Positions 1 through 5,403 of a DNA stretch of 5,975 bases are shown piece by piece; the first letter of the stretch is position 1, and each line of letters starts with the position of its first letter. The stretch covers positions 1 to 5,975 of the forward strand of contig CACXYG010000093.1 in NCBI GenBank assembly GCA_902771745.1, read 5' to 3'. The notes below the pieces were generated by a model. It was not told where the DNA came from. It was given only the letters and a program-made list of their open reading frames with translations, and searched no databases. Origin of the DNA: an uncultured Erysipelotrichaceae bacterium (lineage in GTDB: Bacteria > Bacillota_I > Bacilli_A > RFN20 > CAG-288). The position numbers were made by a program, and so were the translations under genes.

Positions 1-537
1 TCTGCCACCGCAAGTCTTACAGGTTTCGACATCATTTGGTGTCTTAGCACCTGTACCATGACATTCAGGGCAGTTATCTACATAAGAAAGTGGAATATCG
101 ACTTTGGTACCTTTGACAGCTTGGTCAAAGCTGATCTTGACCTGAACAGTTCTATCGGCACCACGGCGAGGCATGTTGTTGCGTCTGGCTCTGGAAGAAC
201 CACCACCGAAGAAGGACGAGAAGATATCGCCTAAGTCGCCAAAGTCTTCAAATCCACCTGCACCACCAAAGCCATTAAAGCCGCCCTGGAAGCCATTGGC
301 GCCGTTATTATCAAACGCGGCATGACCAAACTGGTCATACTGTTTACGCTTGTTTTCATCGCTTAAGACTTCATAGGCTTCCGTCGCTTCTTTGAACTTG
401 GCCGGAGCATCTGGAGATTTGTTTAAATCAGGATGATATTTTTTGGCAAGTTTACGATATGCACTTTTGATTTCATCCTGAGTGGCAGTTTTATTGACAC
501 CAAGGACTTCATAGTAGTCACGTTTCTGATCTGCCAT
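1..537 (-). CDS. dnaJ: Chaperone DnaJ (Hsp40), N-terminal 179 codons, cut by the window edge
   Basis: DnaJ is the cytoplasmic J-domain co-chaperone that delivers unfolded substrates to DnaK and stimulates its ATPase. Translating the minus strand from the ATG at 535-537 gives a canonical class I DnaJ start, with the J domain at about residues 4-68 and the essential HPD triad at 35-37 (context [10 protein letters not shown]). A Gly/Phe-rich region follows at about residues 75-125 ([14 protein letters not shown] and similar). The zinc-binding domain then begins with CPECHGTG (Cys156, Cys159) and CKTCGGR (Cys173, Cys176), where the window ends. Two more CxxCxGxG motifs and the C-terminal substrate-binding domains (family length about 370-390) should lie beyond the left edge. 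The start is fixed by an AGGAGG site 7 nt upstream and by [14 protein letters not shown], the usual DnaJ opening. It is the last visible gene of the hrcA-grpE-dnaK-dnaJ series. Confidence 0.97.
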   Translation of the reverse strand, partial: MADQKRDYYEVLGVNKTATQDEIKSAYRKLAKKYHPDLNKSPDAPAKFKEATEAYEVLSDENKRKQYDQFGHAAFDNNGANGFQGGFNGFGGAGGFEDFGDLGDIFSSFFGGGSSRARRNNMPRRGADRTVQVKISFDQAVKGTKVDIPLSYVDNCPECHGTGAKTPNDVETCKTCGGR

Positions 538-544
538 GTTTCAA

Positions 545-551
545 TCCTCCT
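545..551 (-). promoter_or_regulatory. Strong SD of dnaJ (AGGAGGA)
   Basis: The minus strand reads AGGAGGATTGAAAC then ATG, a near-perfect anti-16S match with a 7-nt spacer. It fixes the dnaJ start. It lies only about 9 nt downstream of the intergenic hairpin at 561-585, so structure there could affect ribosome access. Confidence 0.85.
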
Positions 552-560
552 ATGTAAGAA

Positions 561-585
561 TTAAGCCCGGTTCAACCGGGCTTAA
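561..585 (-). promoter_or_regulatory. Perfect GC-rich hairpin between dnaK and dnaJ
   Basis: TTAAGCCCGG and CCGGGCTTAA pair perfectly over 10 bp around a 5-nt loop; the arms extend to 12 complementary positions if the loop is ignored. It lies 12 nt after the dnaK stop codon. In the transcribed (minus) direction the stem is followed by TTCTTACATAGG, which has no real U-run, so it is a poor intrinsic terminator. Inference: a partial attenuator, or an mRNA-processing or stabilising element that sets dnaK output above dnaJ. Confidence 0.6.
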
Positions 586-597
586 TCCGCTTGTTAA

Positions 598-2463
598 TTA
601 GTTATCTTTCTTTTCAGTGAAAGTGGCATCAACAACGTTTGGATCGTTGTTGTCAGCAGCACTGGACTGAGCGTTACCAGCAGCAGAAGCATCGCTGGCG
701 TTAGCGCTGGCCTGAGCCTGAGCCTGATAGGCCTGGTTAGCAGCCTGCTGTAATTCTGCAATCTTAGCTCTGACAGCATCAAGATCATTCTTGTCAAGAT
801 CGGCCTTGATTTCGTCACGGATCTTGGTGACCTGAGCTTTGGTAGCTTCATCCATTGGCTTATCCTTATCGTTGGCAGCTCTATCGATCTGGTCGATTAA
901 GGACTGAGCTTCGTTTCTGGTATCAGCGTCTTTCTTTCTCTTATCATCATCAGCCTTGTGAGCTTCGGCTTCCTTGACCATACGGTCGATTTCATCCTGG
1001 CTTAAACCAGAAGAGTTGGAAATGGTGATATGCTGTTCGGCGTTGGTGTCTAAGTCCTTAGCAGAAACAGAGACGATACCGTTGACGTCGATAGAGAAGG
1101 TAACCTGAATTCTTGGTTCACCACGTCTGGCTGGACGAATGCCCTCAAGCTTGAATCTACCTAAGAACTTGTTGTCGGTAGCCATTGGACGTTCACCCTG
1201 GAAGACCTGAATTTCAACACCTGGCTGATTATCTTCAGCGGTGGAGAAGATCTGCTGACGGGTGGTTGGGATGGTGGTGTTTCTTGGGATGAGTGGAGTC
1301 ATGACGCCACCGAGAGTTTCAATACCTAAGGTAAGTGGAGTGACATCGAGTAAGACGACGTCCTTGACGTCACCACGGATGACACCGCCCTGGACAGCGG
1401 CACCGACGGAGACAGCTTCATCTGGGTTGATGGAGGTGTTTGGCTTCTTGCCGTTGTTTAAACGAGTGACAAGTTCGATGACGGCTGGCATACGGGTAGA
1501 ACCACCAACCATGATGATGTCATCAAGGTCACTGACGGATAACTTAGCATCAGCTAAGGCTTTTTCAAATGGAGCTCTGCAGCGTTCGAGCAAGTCAGCG
1601 GTCAAATCCTGGAACTTGGCTCTGGAGAGGTCAGTTTCGAAGTTGACTGGTGCACCATCCTTGAAACCGATATATGGTAAGGAGATGGTGGTGTTGGTCT
1701 GAGCAGAAAGGTTAATCTTAGCCTTTTCAGCTTCATCTCTTAAACGCTGTAAGGTTGGACGATCGGCTGGGTTGTTCCTGGAGATAGCAATACCGCACTG
1801 GGTGTTGATTTCTCTGATCAACCAATCGATGATGTGGTTATCCCAGTCATCACCGCCTAAGGCAGTATCACCAGAGGTGGAGAGAACTTCGAAAGTACCA
1901 TCACCGATATCCAAGATGGAGACATCGAAAGTACCACCGCCCAAATCGAAGACGAGGATCTTACCGGACTTCTTAGAATCCATACCATAAGCTAAGGCAG
2001 CGGCGGTTGGTTCAGAGATGACACGGACAACATCTAAGCCAGCGATGGTGCCGGCGTTCTTGGTAGCCTGTCTTTGATCATCGTTGAAGTAAGCTGGGCA
2101 GGTGATGACAGCCTTGGAGATTGGCTGGCCTAAATACTTTTCAGCATAACCTTTCATGTAGGAAAGGACCTTGGCAGAGATTTCTTCTGGAGTGAAATCC
2201 TTGTTTAAGCAAGAAACATGGGTCATGAATCTTTCACCCATATGTCTCTTGATGGAGTGAACAGTGTCGGGGTTAGTTAATAACATACGCTTAGCAGCGT
2301 TACCGACGACTTCATCACCGTCTTTCTTGAAAGAGACGACAGAAGGGCAAGTATTGGTGCCTTCTGGAGATGGGATGACTTTGACAGTCTGGTCATCCTG
2401 CATGTAGGAAACGACAGAGTTGGTGGTACCTAAATCGATACCTAAGATAATTTCTTTAGCCAT
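598..2463 (-). CDS. dnaK: Molecular chaperone DnaK (Hsp70), complete, 621 aa
   Basis: DnaK is the ATP-driven cytoplasmic Hsp70 that binds exposed hydrophobic peptides. All hallmark motifs are present: the phosphate-1 loop GIDLGTTNS (residues 8-16), Lys72 in SIKRHMG (equivalent of the catalytic lysine), [10 protein letters not shown] (151-160), phosphate-2 [12 protein letters not shown] (171-182, containing the conserved Thr that is autophosphorylated in the family), and the adenosine motif MVGGSTRMP (318-326). The interdomain linker is [15 protein letters not shown] (369-383). The beta-sandwich substrate domain runs to about 485, followed by a helical lid rich in Lys/Asp. The C-terminus has an Ala/Gln/Ser-rich tail (about 575-605) ending [13 protein letters not shown]. 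The length, and the absence of the roughly 24-residue nucleotide-domain insertion of proteobacterial DnaK, fit a Gram-positive origin. Residues 80-90 ([11 protein letters not shown]) differ from the usual short Gly-containing turn there. The start codon has a good SD; grpE ends 24 bp upstream. Confidence 0.99.
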   Translation of the reverse strand: MAKEIILGIDLGTTNSVVSYMQDDQTVKVIPSPEGTNTCPSVVSFKKDGDEVVGNAAKRMLLTNPDTVHSIKRHMGERFMTHVSCLNKDFTPEEISAKVLSYMKGYAEKYLGQPISKAVITCPAYFNDDQRQATKNAGTIAGLDVVRVISEPTAAALAYGMDSKKSGKILVFDLGGGTFDVSILDIGDGTFEVLSTSGDTALGGDDWDNHIIDWLIREINTQCGIAISRNNPADRPTLQRLRDEAEKAKINLSAQTNTTISLPYIGFKDGAPVNFETDLSRAKFQDLTADLLERCRAPFEKALADAKLSVSDLDDIIMVGGSTRMPAVIELVTRLNNGKKPNTSINPDEAVSVGAAVQGGVIRGDVKDVVLLDVTPLTLGIETLGGVMTPLIPRNTTIPTTRQQIFSTAEDNQPGVEIQVFQGERPMATDNKFLGRFKLEGIRPARRGEPRIQVTFSIDVNGIVSVSAKDLDTNAEQHITISNSSGLSQDEIDRMVKEAEAHKADDDKRKKDADTRNEAQSLIDQIDRAANDKDKPMDEATKAQVTKIRDEIKADLDKNDLDAVRAKIAELQQAANQAYQAQAQASANASDASAAGNAQSSAADNNDPNVVDATFTEKKDN

Positions 2464-2472
2464 AATTATTTA

Positions 2473-2478
2473 TCCTCC
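2473..2478 (-). promoter_or_regulatory. SD of dnaK (GGAGGA)
   Basis: The minus strand shows GGAGGATAAATAATT before the ATG at 2463, a 9-nt spacer. It supports the annotated dnaK start. The 24-bp grpE-dnaK gap has no room for a separate promoter or terminator, so the two genes share a transcript. Confidence 0.8.
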
Positions 2479-2487
2479 GATTGAGTA

Positions 2488-3231
2488 TTAAGCATTTTCT
2501 TTCGATTCTTCAGCGCTGGAATCGCTAGCAGCTTCTTCATTTGCATCTGTGACAGGAATGGTGTTGTCTTCTTCTTTTTTCTTGGTGACAATGACACCAG
2601 CTGGACGGATGAGATGATCGTAGAGTTTGTAACCTTTGGTGAAGACATCTGCAATCTTGTTATCTTCTTCGCCATCGACAGTAGAGAAGGCCTGCATCGT
2701 ATTGGGATCATATTCATCGCCCTTCTTTGGATCGATGATTTCTACATTCTGATCTTTTAAGACGGAGAGGAACTTGGAATGAATCATGACGAAGCCTTGT
2801 AGGTATTTCTTGATGACTTCATCTTTTGGTTCATTCTTGAGAGCCATATCGAACCCGTCTAAGGCAGGAAGCAATTCTTCGATGAGAGACTGTTTGGCAT
2901 ATTTCTTGAAGTCTGCCGTTTCTCTTTCCACCTGTTTTCTGGTGTTGGACATATCGGCAAAGGCTTGGAAGTATTTGTTTTTCCAGTCATCAGCCTGTCT
3001 ATCAGCCACTTCGAATTTGGCCTGGTAATCTTCGGCTTTCTTCTGGGCTTCTAAGACTTTGATTTTCAAGTCATCGAGCTGTTTTTCATATAACTCAAGT
3101 TTCTTCTTGTCTTCCTTGAGTTCTTTCTTTGCTTCTTTCTGTTCTCTTTTTTCTTCTTTTTTATCGTGTTTGACTTCTTCAACCGGAATTTCTTCCGTTT
3201 GCGATTCTACTTTCTTTTCTTCTTCACTCAT
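2488..3231 (-). CDS. grpE: GrpE, nucleotide exchange factor of DnaK, 247 aa
   Basis: GrpE is the dimeric cytoplasmic factor that releases ADP from DnaK and acts as its thermosensor. The first ~50 residues are almost wholly Lys/Glu/Asp and likely disordered. Residues about 45-125 form the long heptad-rich helix of the GrpE dimer stalk (YEKQLDDLKIKVLEAQKKAE onward). The conserved core MSNTRKQVERE (94-104) and SLIEELLPALDGFDMAL (115-131) follows, and the C-terminal beta-domain signature is FTKGYKLYDHLIRPAGVIV (197-215). The protein then adds an acidic Ser/Glu tail (about 219-247). At 247 aa it is longer than the usual 180-210, and the excess is in the charged head and tail. Its ATG overlaps the hrcA stop as ATGA, which implies translational coupling. 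It is expected to be under HrcA/CIRCE control with the rest of the operon. Confidence 0.97.
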   Translation of the reverse strand: MSEEEKKVESQTEEIPVEEVKHDKKEEKREQKEAKKELKEDKKKLELYEKQLDDLKIKVLEAQKKAEDYQAKFEVADRQADDWKNKYFQAFADMSNTRKQVERETADFKKYAKQSLIEELLPALDGFDMALKNEPKDEVIKKYLQGFVMIHSKFLSVLKDQNVEIIDPKKGDEYDPNTMQAFSTVDGEEDNKIADVFTKGYKLYDHLIRPAGVIVTKKKEEDNTIPVTDANEEAASDSSAEESKENA

Positions 3232-4349
3232 TTTTTAGCTCCTTTCTTAGTGGTGGTTTTACGTTTTCTTGTCGGTTTGGCTACTGCGATATCTTCTACA
3301 GGAGATACCGGTACGAGTGAAGCACTCTGTGGGGCGCTGGAGAAGTAATAACGATCTAACATGTAGACGATATATTCCAGTGCAGACAAGACTTTTTTGT
3401 AATCCATTCTCTTGGGACCGACAACCGCTAAGGAGTTATCGCCATTGAACTGTTTGGAGACGATGGCGAAGTCACCCTTGTTGGCGTTGGTGAAGGCGAT
3501 GTTGACATTGCCAAGATCGTCTTTCTCAGAGAAGTTCTTCTCTAAGGAATTGGGATCCCTCAAGGCCTCAAAGGCGTTGAGGAAGGTTTCTTTATTGGAA
3601 CTGAATTCCGGTAAGGAGAAAAGGTTCTTCTCACCATAGACCTCATATCTTTTTCTGGTGAAGTTGACGATGCTTTCCAAGAAGGCCTGGATGATGACAT
3701 CACCGCTGGTACCATACATCTTGGTGACAATTGGCTGTAAGGCTTTTAACTTTGCCTCAAGGTCAACGATCTTGGTTCCGGCAAGTCTTTCATTGAGCAT
3801 GCCGATGGCATTGGTCAATTGCTGGAAGGTGACGTCTTCGGAATTGACGACGAAGGTCTTCTTTTCCACATAACCCGAATCGGTGATGAAGATACCCATC
3901 GCGGTTTTGTCAGTCAGTCTTAATAATTGGATAGAGACAAGTGATTCATCACTGGCTTTCGAACCTAAGACAACTGTTGCCATGTTGGTCATTTCTGATA
4001 ACATCTGGCAGGACTTGGCCACGACATCTTCCACGGATTTGGATCTGTTTTTCAAGACTTCCTGGAACTCTCTTTGGAATTCCATATCGACCGAATTCAT
4101 CAAGGAAGAGTTATCAAGATGGTCGAGGTAATATTGATAACCTTTGGCCGAAGGAACACGACCCGAGGAAATGTGGGTCTTTTCCAACATACCTTCTTTT
4201 TCTAACTCAGCCATCGTATTACGAATGGTTGCGCTGGAGCAGTTGAGATCGTATTTCTGCAGTAAGGCTTTACTGCCGACCGGCTGAGCGGTCTGGATGA
4301 ATTCTTCGACGATGTGTTTTAAGATTTCGTCTTTGCGAGCTAGTTTCAT
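3228..4349 (-). CDS. hrcA: Heat-inducible transcription repressor HrcA, 373 aa
   Basis: HrcA is the dimeric repressor that binds CIRCE and, in well-studied Bacillota, depends on GroE for activity, so that misfolded protein load relieves repression. The N-terminal winged-helix domain is clear: KDEILKHIVEEFIQTAQPVGSKAL (6-29), the recognition-helix segment SSATIRNTMAELEKEGML (38-55) and the wing SSGRVPSAKGYQYYLDHL (61-78). The GAF-like and dimerisation regions carry ATVVLGSKASDESLVSIQLLRL (124-145) and the late family motif VVGPKRMDYKKVLSALEYI (309-327). The protein should end near residue 336 by family length. The extra ~37 residues hold a Ser/Pro/Val linker followed by a basic stretch, KPTRKRKTTTKKGAKK, which is not typical of HrcA. 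Its own promoter carries two CIRCE elements, so it is autoregulated. The stop overlaps the grpE start by 4 bp. Confidence 0.97.
   Translation of the reverse strand: MKLARKDEILKHIVEEFIQTAQPVGSKALLQKYDLNCSSATIRNTMAELEKEGMLEKTHISSGRVPSAKGYQYYLDHLDNSSLMNSVDMEFQREFQEVLKNRSKSVEDVVAKSCQMLSEMTNMATVVLGSKASDESLVSIQLLRLTDKTAMGIFITDSGYVEKKTFVVNSEDVTFQQLTNAIGMLNERLAGTKIVDLEAKLKALQPIVTKMYGTSGDVIIQAFLESIVNFTRKRYEVYGEKNLFSLPEFSSNKETFLNAFEALRDPNSLEKNFSEKDDLGNVNIAFTNANKGDFAIVSKQFNGDNSLAVVGPKRMDYKKVLSALEYIVYMLDRYYFSSAPQSASLVPVSPVEDIAVAKPTRKRKTTTKKGAKK
3240..3245 (-). promoter_or_regulatory. SD of grpE (AAAGGA) inside the hrcA 3' end
   Basis: AAAGGAGCTAAAAA precedes the grpE ATG, about 8 nt from AAAGGA to the start, within the last codons of hrcA. 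Together with the ATGA stop/start overlap it supports the grpE start and coupled translation. Confidence 0.75.
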
Positions 4350-4354
4350 ACCGC

Positions 4355-4360
4355 CCTCCT
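4355..4360 (-). promoter_or_regulatory. SD of hrcA (AGGAGG)
   Basis: The minus strand reads AAAAGGAGGGCGGT before the ATG, an ideal SD with a 5-nt spacer, confirming the hrcA start. It directly abuts the promoter-proximal CIRCE arm (4362-4370), so the CIRCE inverted repeat in the RNA would end right at the SD. Confidence 0.85.
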
Positions 4361-4361
4361 T

Positions 4362-4388
4362 TTAGCACTCACTTTCCGCAAATGCTAA
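4362..4388. promoter_or_regulatory. CIRCE operator 1, over the predicted start site and 5' leader
   Basis: TTAGCACTC, 9-nt spacer, then AAATGCTAA. The left arm is a perfect match to the CIRCE consensus TTAGCACTC-N9-GAGTGCTAA and the right arm matches 7 of 9. The spacing is exact. It lies between the -10 box and the hrcA SD, the usual HrcA position, where binding blocks transcription initiation. Confidence 0.92.
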
Positions 4389-4393
4389 TTAGT

Positions 4394-4421
4394 ATTATAG
4401 ACATGAAATTAGCAAATTCAA
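4394..4421 (-). promoter_or_regulatory. Sigma-A-type promoter of hrcA-grpE-dnaK-dnaJ
   Basis: On the minus strand the -35 is TTGAAT (4421-4416) and the -10 is a perfect TATAAT (4399-4394), separated by 16 nt. The predicted start is near 4387, giving a leader of about 37 nt. The -35 lies inside the spacer of CIRCE 2, and the predicted start lies at the end of CIRCE 1. Confidence 0.8.
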
Positions 4422-4435
4422 GTCCAGAGTGCTAA
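4409..4435. promoter_or_regulatory. CIRCE operator 2, across the -35 region
   Basis: TTAGCAAAT, 9-nt spacer, then a perfect GAGTGCTAA. The left arm matches the consensus at 6 of 9 positions. Its spacer contains the -35 hexamer, so HrcA bound here would occlude sigma. It is separated from CIRCE 1 by 20 bp (47 bp centre to centre). Confidence 0.82.
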
Positions 4436-4436
4436 A

Positions 4437-4445
4437 AAGTGCAAA
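4437..4445. promoter_or_regulatory. CIRCE-like half-site repeat (AAGTGCAAA)
   Basis: AAGTGCAAA resembles the GAGTGCTAA arm (7 of 9) and lies exactly 10 bp from that perfect arm of CIRCE 2, in the same orientation. It has no inverted partner at 9-bp spacing. Its role is uncertain: a decayed operator arm or coincidence in A/T-rich DNA. Confidence 0.35.
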
Positions 4446-4467
4446 ATTTGTTGTAATTATCGACCCT

Positions 4468-4485
4468 TAATAAATATATTTATTA
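4468..4485. repeat. Perfect 18-bp A/T palindrome upstream of the promoter
   Basis: TAATAAATA followed directly by its reverse complement TATTTATTA. It is perfectly self-complementary with no spacer and lies about 50 bp upstream of the -35. It could be a dimeric regulator site, an UP-like A/T element or chance in a region of nearly pure A/T. No known regulator is recognised. Confidence 0.5.
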
Positions 4486-4489
4486 GAAT

Positions 4490-4498
4490 TTAGCACTT
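4490..4498. promoter_or_regulatory. Isolated CIRCE half-site (TTAGCACTT)
   Basis: It matches the CIRCE left arm at 8 of 9 positions, but no right arm is present 9 bp further on, where the trmB terminator begins. Together with the half-site at 4437 it suggests decayed or auxiliary HrcA sites. Low confidence in function. Confidence 0.35.
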
Positions 4499-4505
4499 TT
4501 CCATC

Positions 4506-4529
4506 AAAAAAGCTGGCATGGCTGCCAGC
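4506..4529 (-). terminator. Rho-independent terminator of trmB
   Basis: On the minus strand GCTGGCA and TGCCAGC pair over 7 bp around a 4-nt loop, followed directly by six T (the plus-strand A run at 4506-4511). The stem begins one base after the trmB stop codon. It separates the dipeptidase-trmB unit from the heat-shock promoter downstream. Confidence 0.92.
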
Positions 4530-4530
4530 G

Positions 4531-5163
4531 TTATTTCTTCTTGGGGTGGGCGATCAGAACGTTGATCTGAACACCTTTGGCACGGAATTTGGTCTCATAT
4601 TCCGTTGGTGGAAGATAGTCGACGTTTTCCGAATAGAAGGGCTGAATGATTTCAAAATCAAATAAGTCAGCTTCTTTAAAGTATTCAATCGAATCATTGA
4701 ATAAGTCGATGTTGTCCGTACGGAAATATAAAGTGCCGTCTTCTTTTAAGATGCGGTGATATTCTTTCTGAAGGGTGGGATAGGTCAAACGTCTGTGGTG
4801 CTGTTTCTTCTTTGGCCAGGGATCAGAGAAGTTGAGATAGATGGTATTTAACTGCTGATCCTTCAATAACGGAAAAACTCTTTCAATCGGCGCATTTAAT
4901 AAGAGGAAGTTGTGTCTGTCCTCTTTGACCATCGCGGCATGCTTGACCGCTAAAGCAAAGGCGTTACGGTTGATTTCTACACCAAGATATCTCTCTTGTG
5001 GTTGAAGTTTACAGACTTCTAAAAGGAAACCACCTTGACCAGAACCGATTTCCAGGTTTTCATAGTCCTGTAGGGTCTCTGGTTCAAAATCCGCTAAAGT
5101 TCTTGCAATATCCTTGTTGGCAAGAAGGACGTCATCCGCCCATTTACGATGTCTGAGTCTCAT
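4531..5163 (-). CDS. trmB: tRNA (guanine-N7-)-methyltransferase, 210 aa
   Basis: TrmB uses S-adenosylmethionine to form m7G at position 46 in the variable loop of many tRNAs, in the cytoplasm. The protein opens with the family start MRLRHRKWADDVLLAN. It has the SAM-binding motif LEIGSGQGGFLLEVCK (37-52) and the acidic end of strand 2, YLGVEI (59-64). NAPIERVFP follows at 90-98, and then the highly conserved catalytic segment YLNFSDPWPKKKQHHRRL (109-126). FRTDN (147-151) and the C-terminal PTEYETKFRAKG (186-197) complete the signature. The length is typical of the bacillary enzyme and the gene is complete. It starts 3 bp after the stop of the dipeptidase gene (TAAgatATG). No good SD is visible, so translation is probably coupled to the upstream gene. 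An intrinsic terminator follows immediately. Confidence 0.97.
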   Translation of the reverse strand: MRLRHRKWADDVLLANKDIARTLADFEPETLQDYENLEIGSGQGGFLLEVCKLQPQERYLGVEINRNAFALAVKHAAMVKEDRHNFLLLNAPIERVFPLLKDQQLNTIYLNFSDPWPKKKQHHRRLTYPTLQKEYHRILKEDGTLYFRTDNIDLFNDSIEYFKEADLFDFEIIQPFYSENVDYLPPTEYETKFRAKGVQINVLIAHPKKK

Positions 5164-5166
5164 ATC

Positions 5167-5364
5167 TTATAAAGGTTTCTTACCAGATCTTAAGTATTCA
5201 CTTAAATCATATATGGCGTGTGCGTAGATCTGCATGTTGTCATAGAAGTCAGAAAGTGGGAAGAATTCATCATCGCCATGCATTCTATAGTCACGGCCTG
5301 GGAACTGAGCACCAAAGGCGACAGAGTTCTTACTTTCTCTGGCGTAAGTGCCACCGCCGATGGC
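5167..5364 (-). CDS. PepV-like M20 dipeptidase, C-terminal ~65 residues only (5'-truncated at a junction)
   Basis: The minus-strand frame ending at the TAA (5167-5169) encodes the C-terminus of a PepV/Sapep-type zinc aminoacyl-dipeptidase. It contains AIGGGTYARESKNSVAFGAQFPGRD with the Gly-rich GGGTYAR motif, then YRMHGDDEFFPLSDF, whose His matches the last metal-binding His of the family, then a final helix (YAHAIYDLSEYL). Full-length members are about 460-470 aa and cytoplasmic. The N-terminal catalytic residues and the lid domain are absent. Upstream of about 5364 the frame stays open to a TTG/ATG at 5410-5415, but those residues overlap plus-strand sequence that encodes an unrelated U32 peptidase. 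They should not be read as a true start. The gene is upstream of trmB by 3 bp and probably co-transcribed with it. The specific assignment to pepV over another M20 dipeptidase is from motif memory. Confidence 0.8.
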   Translation of the reverse strand, partial: AIGGGTYARESKNSVAFGAQFPGRDYRMHGDDEFFPLSDFYDNMQIYAHAIYDLSEYLRSGKKPL

Positions 5365-5403
5365 TTCTCTTTGCAGATGGGTGAGGTTGTAGCAAGTATT
5401 GTT
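5362..5403. other. Probable chimeric junction between two genomes
   Basis: Recognisable PepV residues on the minus strand end at about 5359-5364 (AIGGGTYAR), and unmistakable U32 residues on the plus strand begin at about 5404 (AEHQEAQK). The two genes face away from the joint with both 5' ends missing. The exact base cannot be fixed from a single sequence, because residues in between are plausible in either frame. Confidence 0.75.

Noticed and set aside
594..4246. Numerous open frames opposite to or overlapping dnaK, grpE and hrcA, including a 146-codon frame at 1262-1702
   Set aside because: They are shadows of strongly conserved genes, with low-complexity products and no recognisable family.
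4362..4388. The inverted repeat before hrcA as an intrinsic terminator
   Set aside because: There is no T-run, and the arms match the CIRCE consensus with exact 9-bp spacing, downstream of a good promoter.
5218..5361. 5' part of the plus-strand open frame starting at GTG 5218, as the true N-terminus of the U32 gene
   Set aside because: It is exactly antisense to the conserved PepV C-terminus and shows no U32 motif; the frame is open by chance across the junction.
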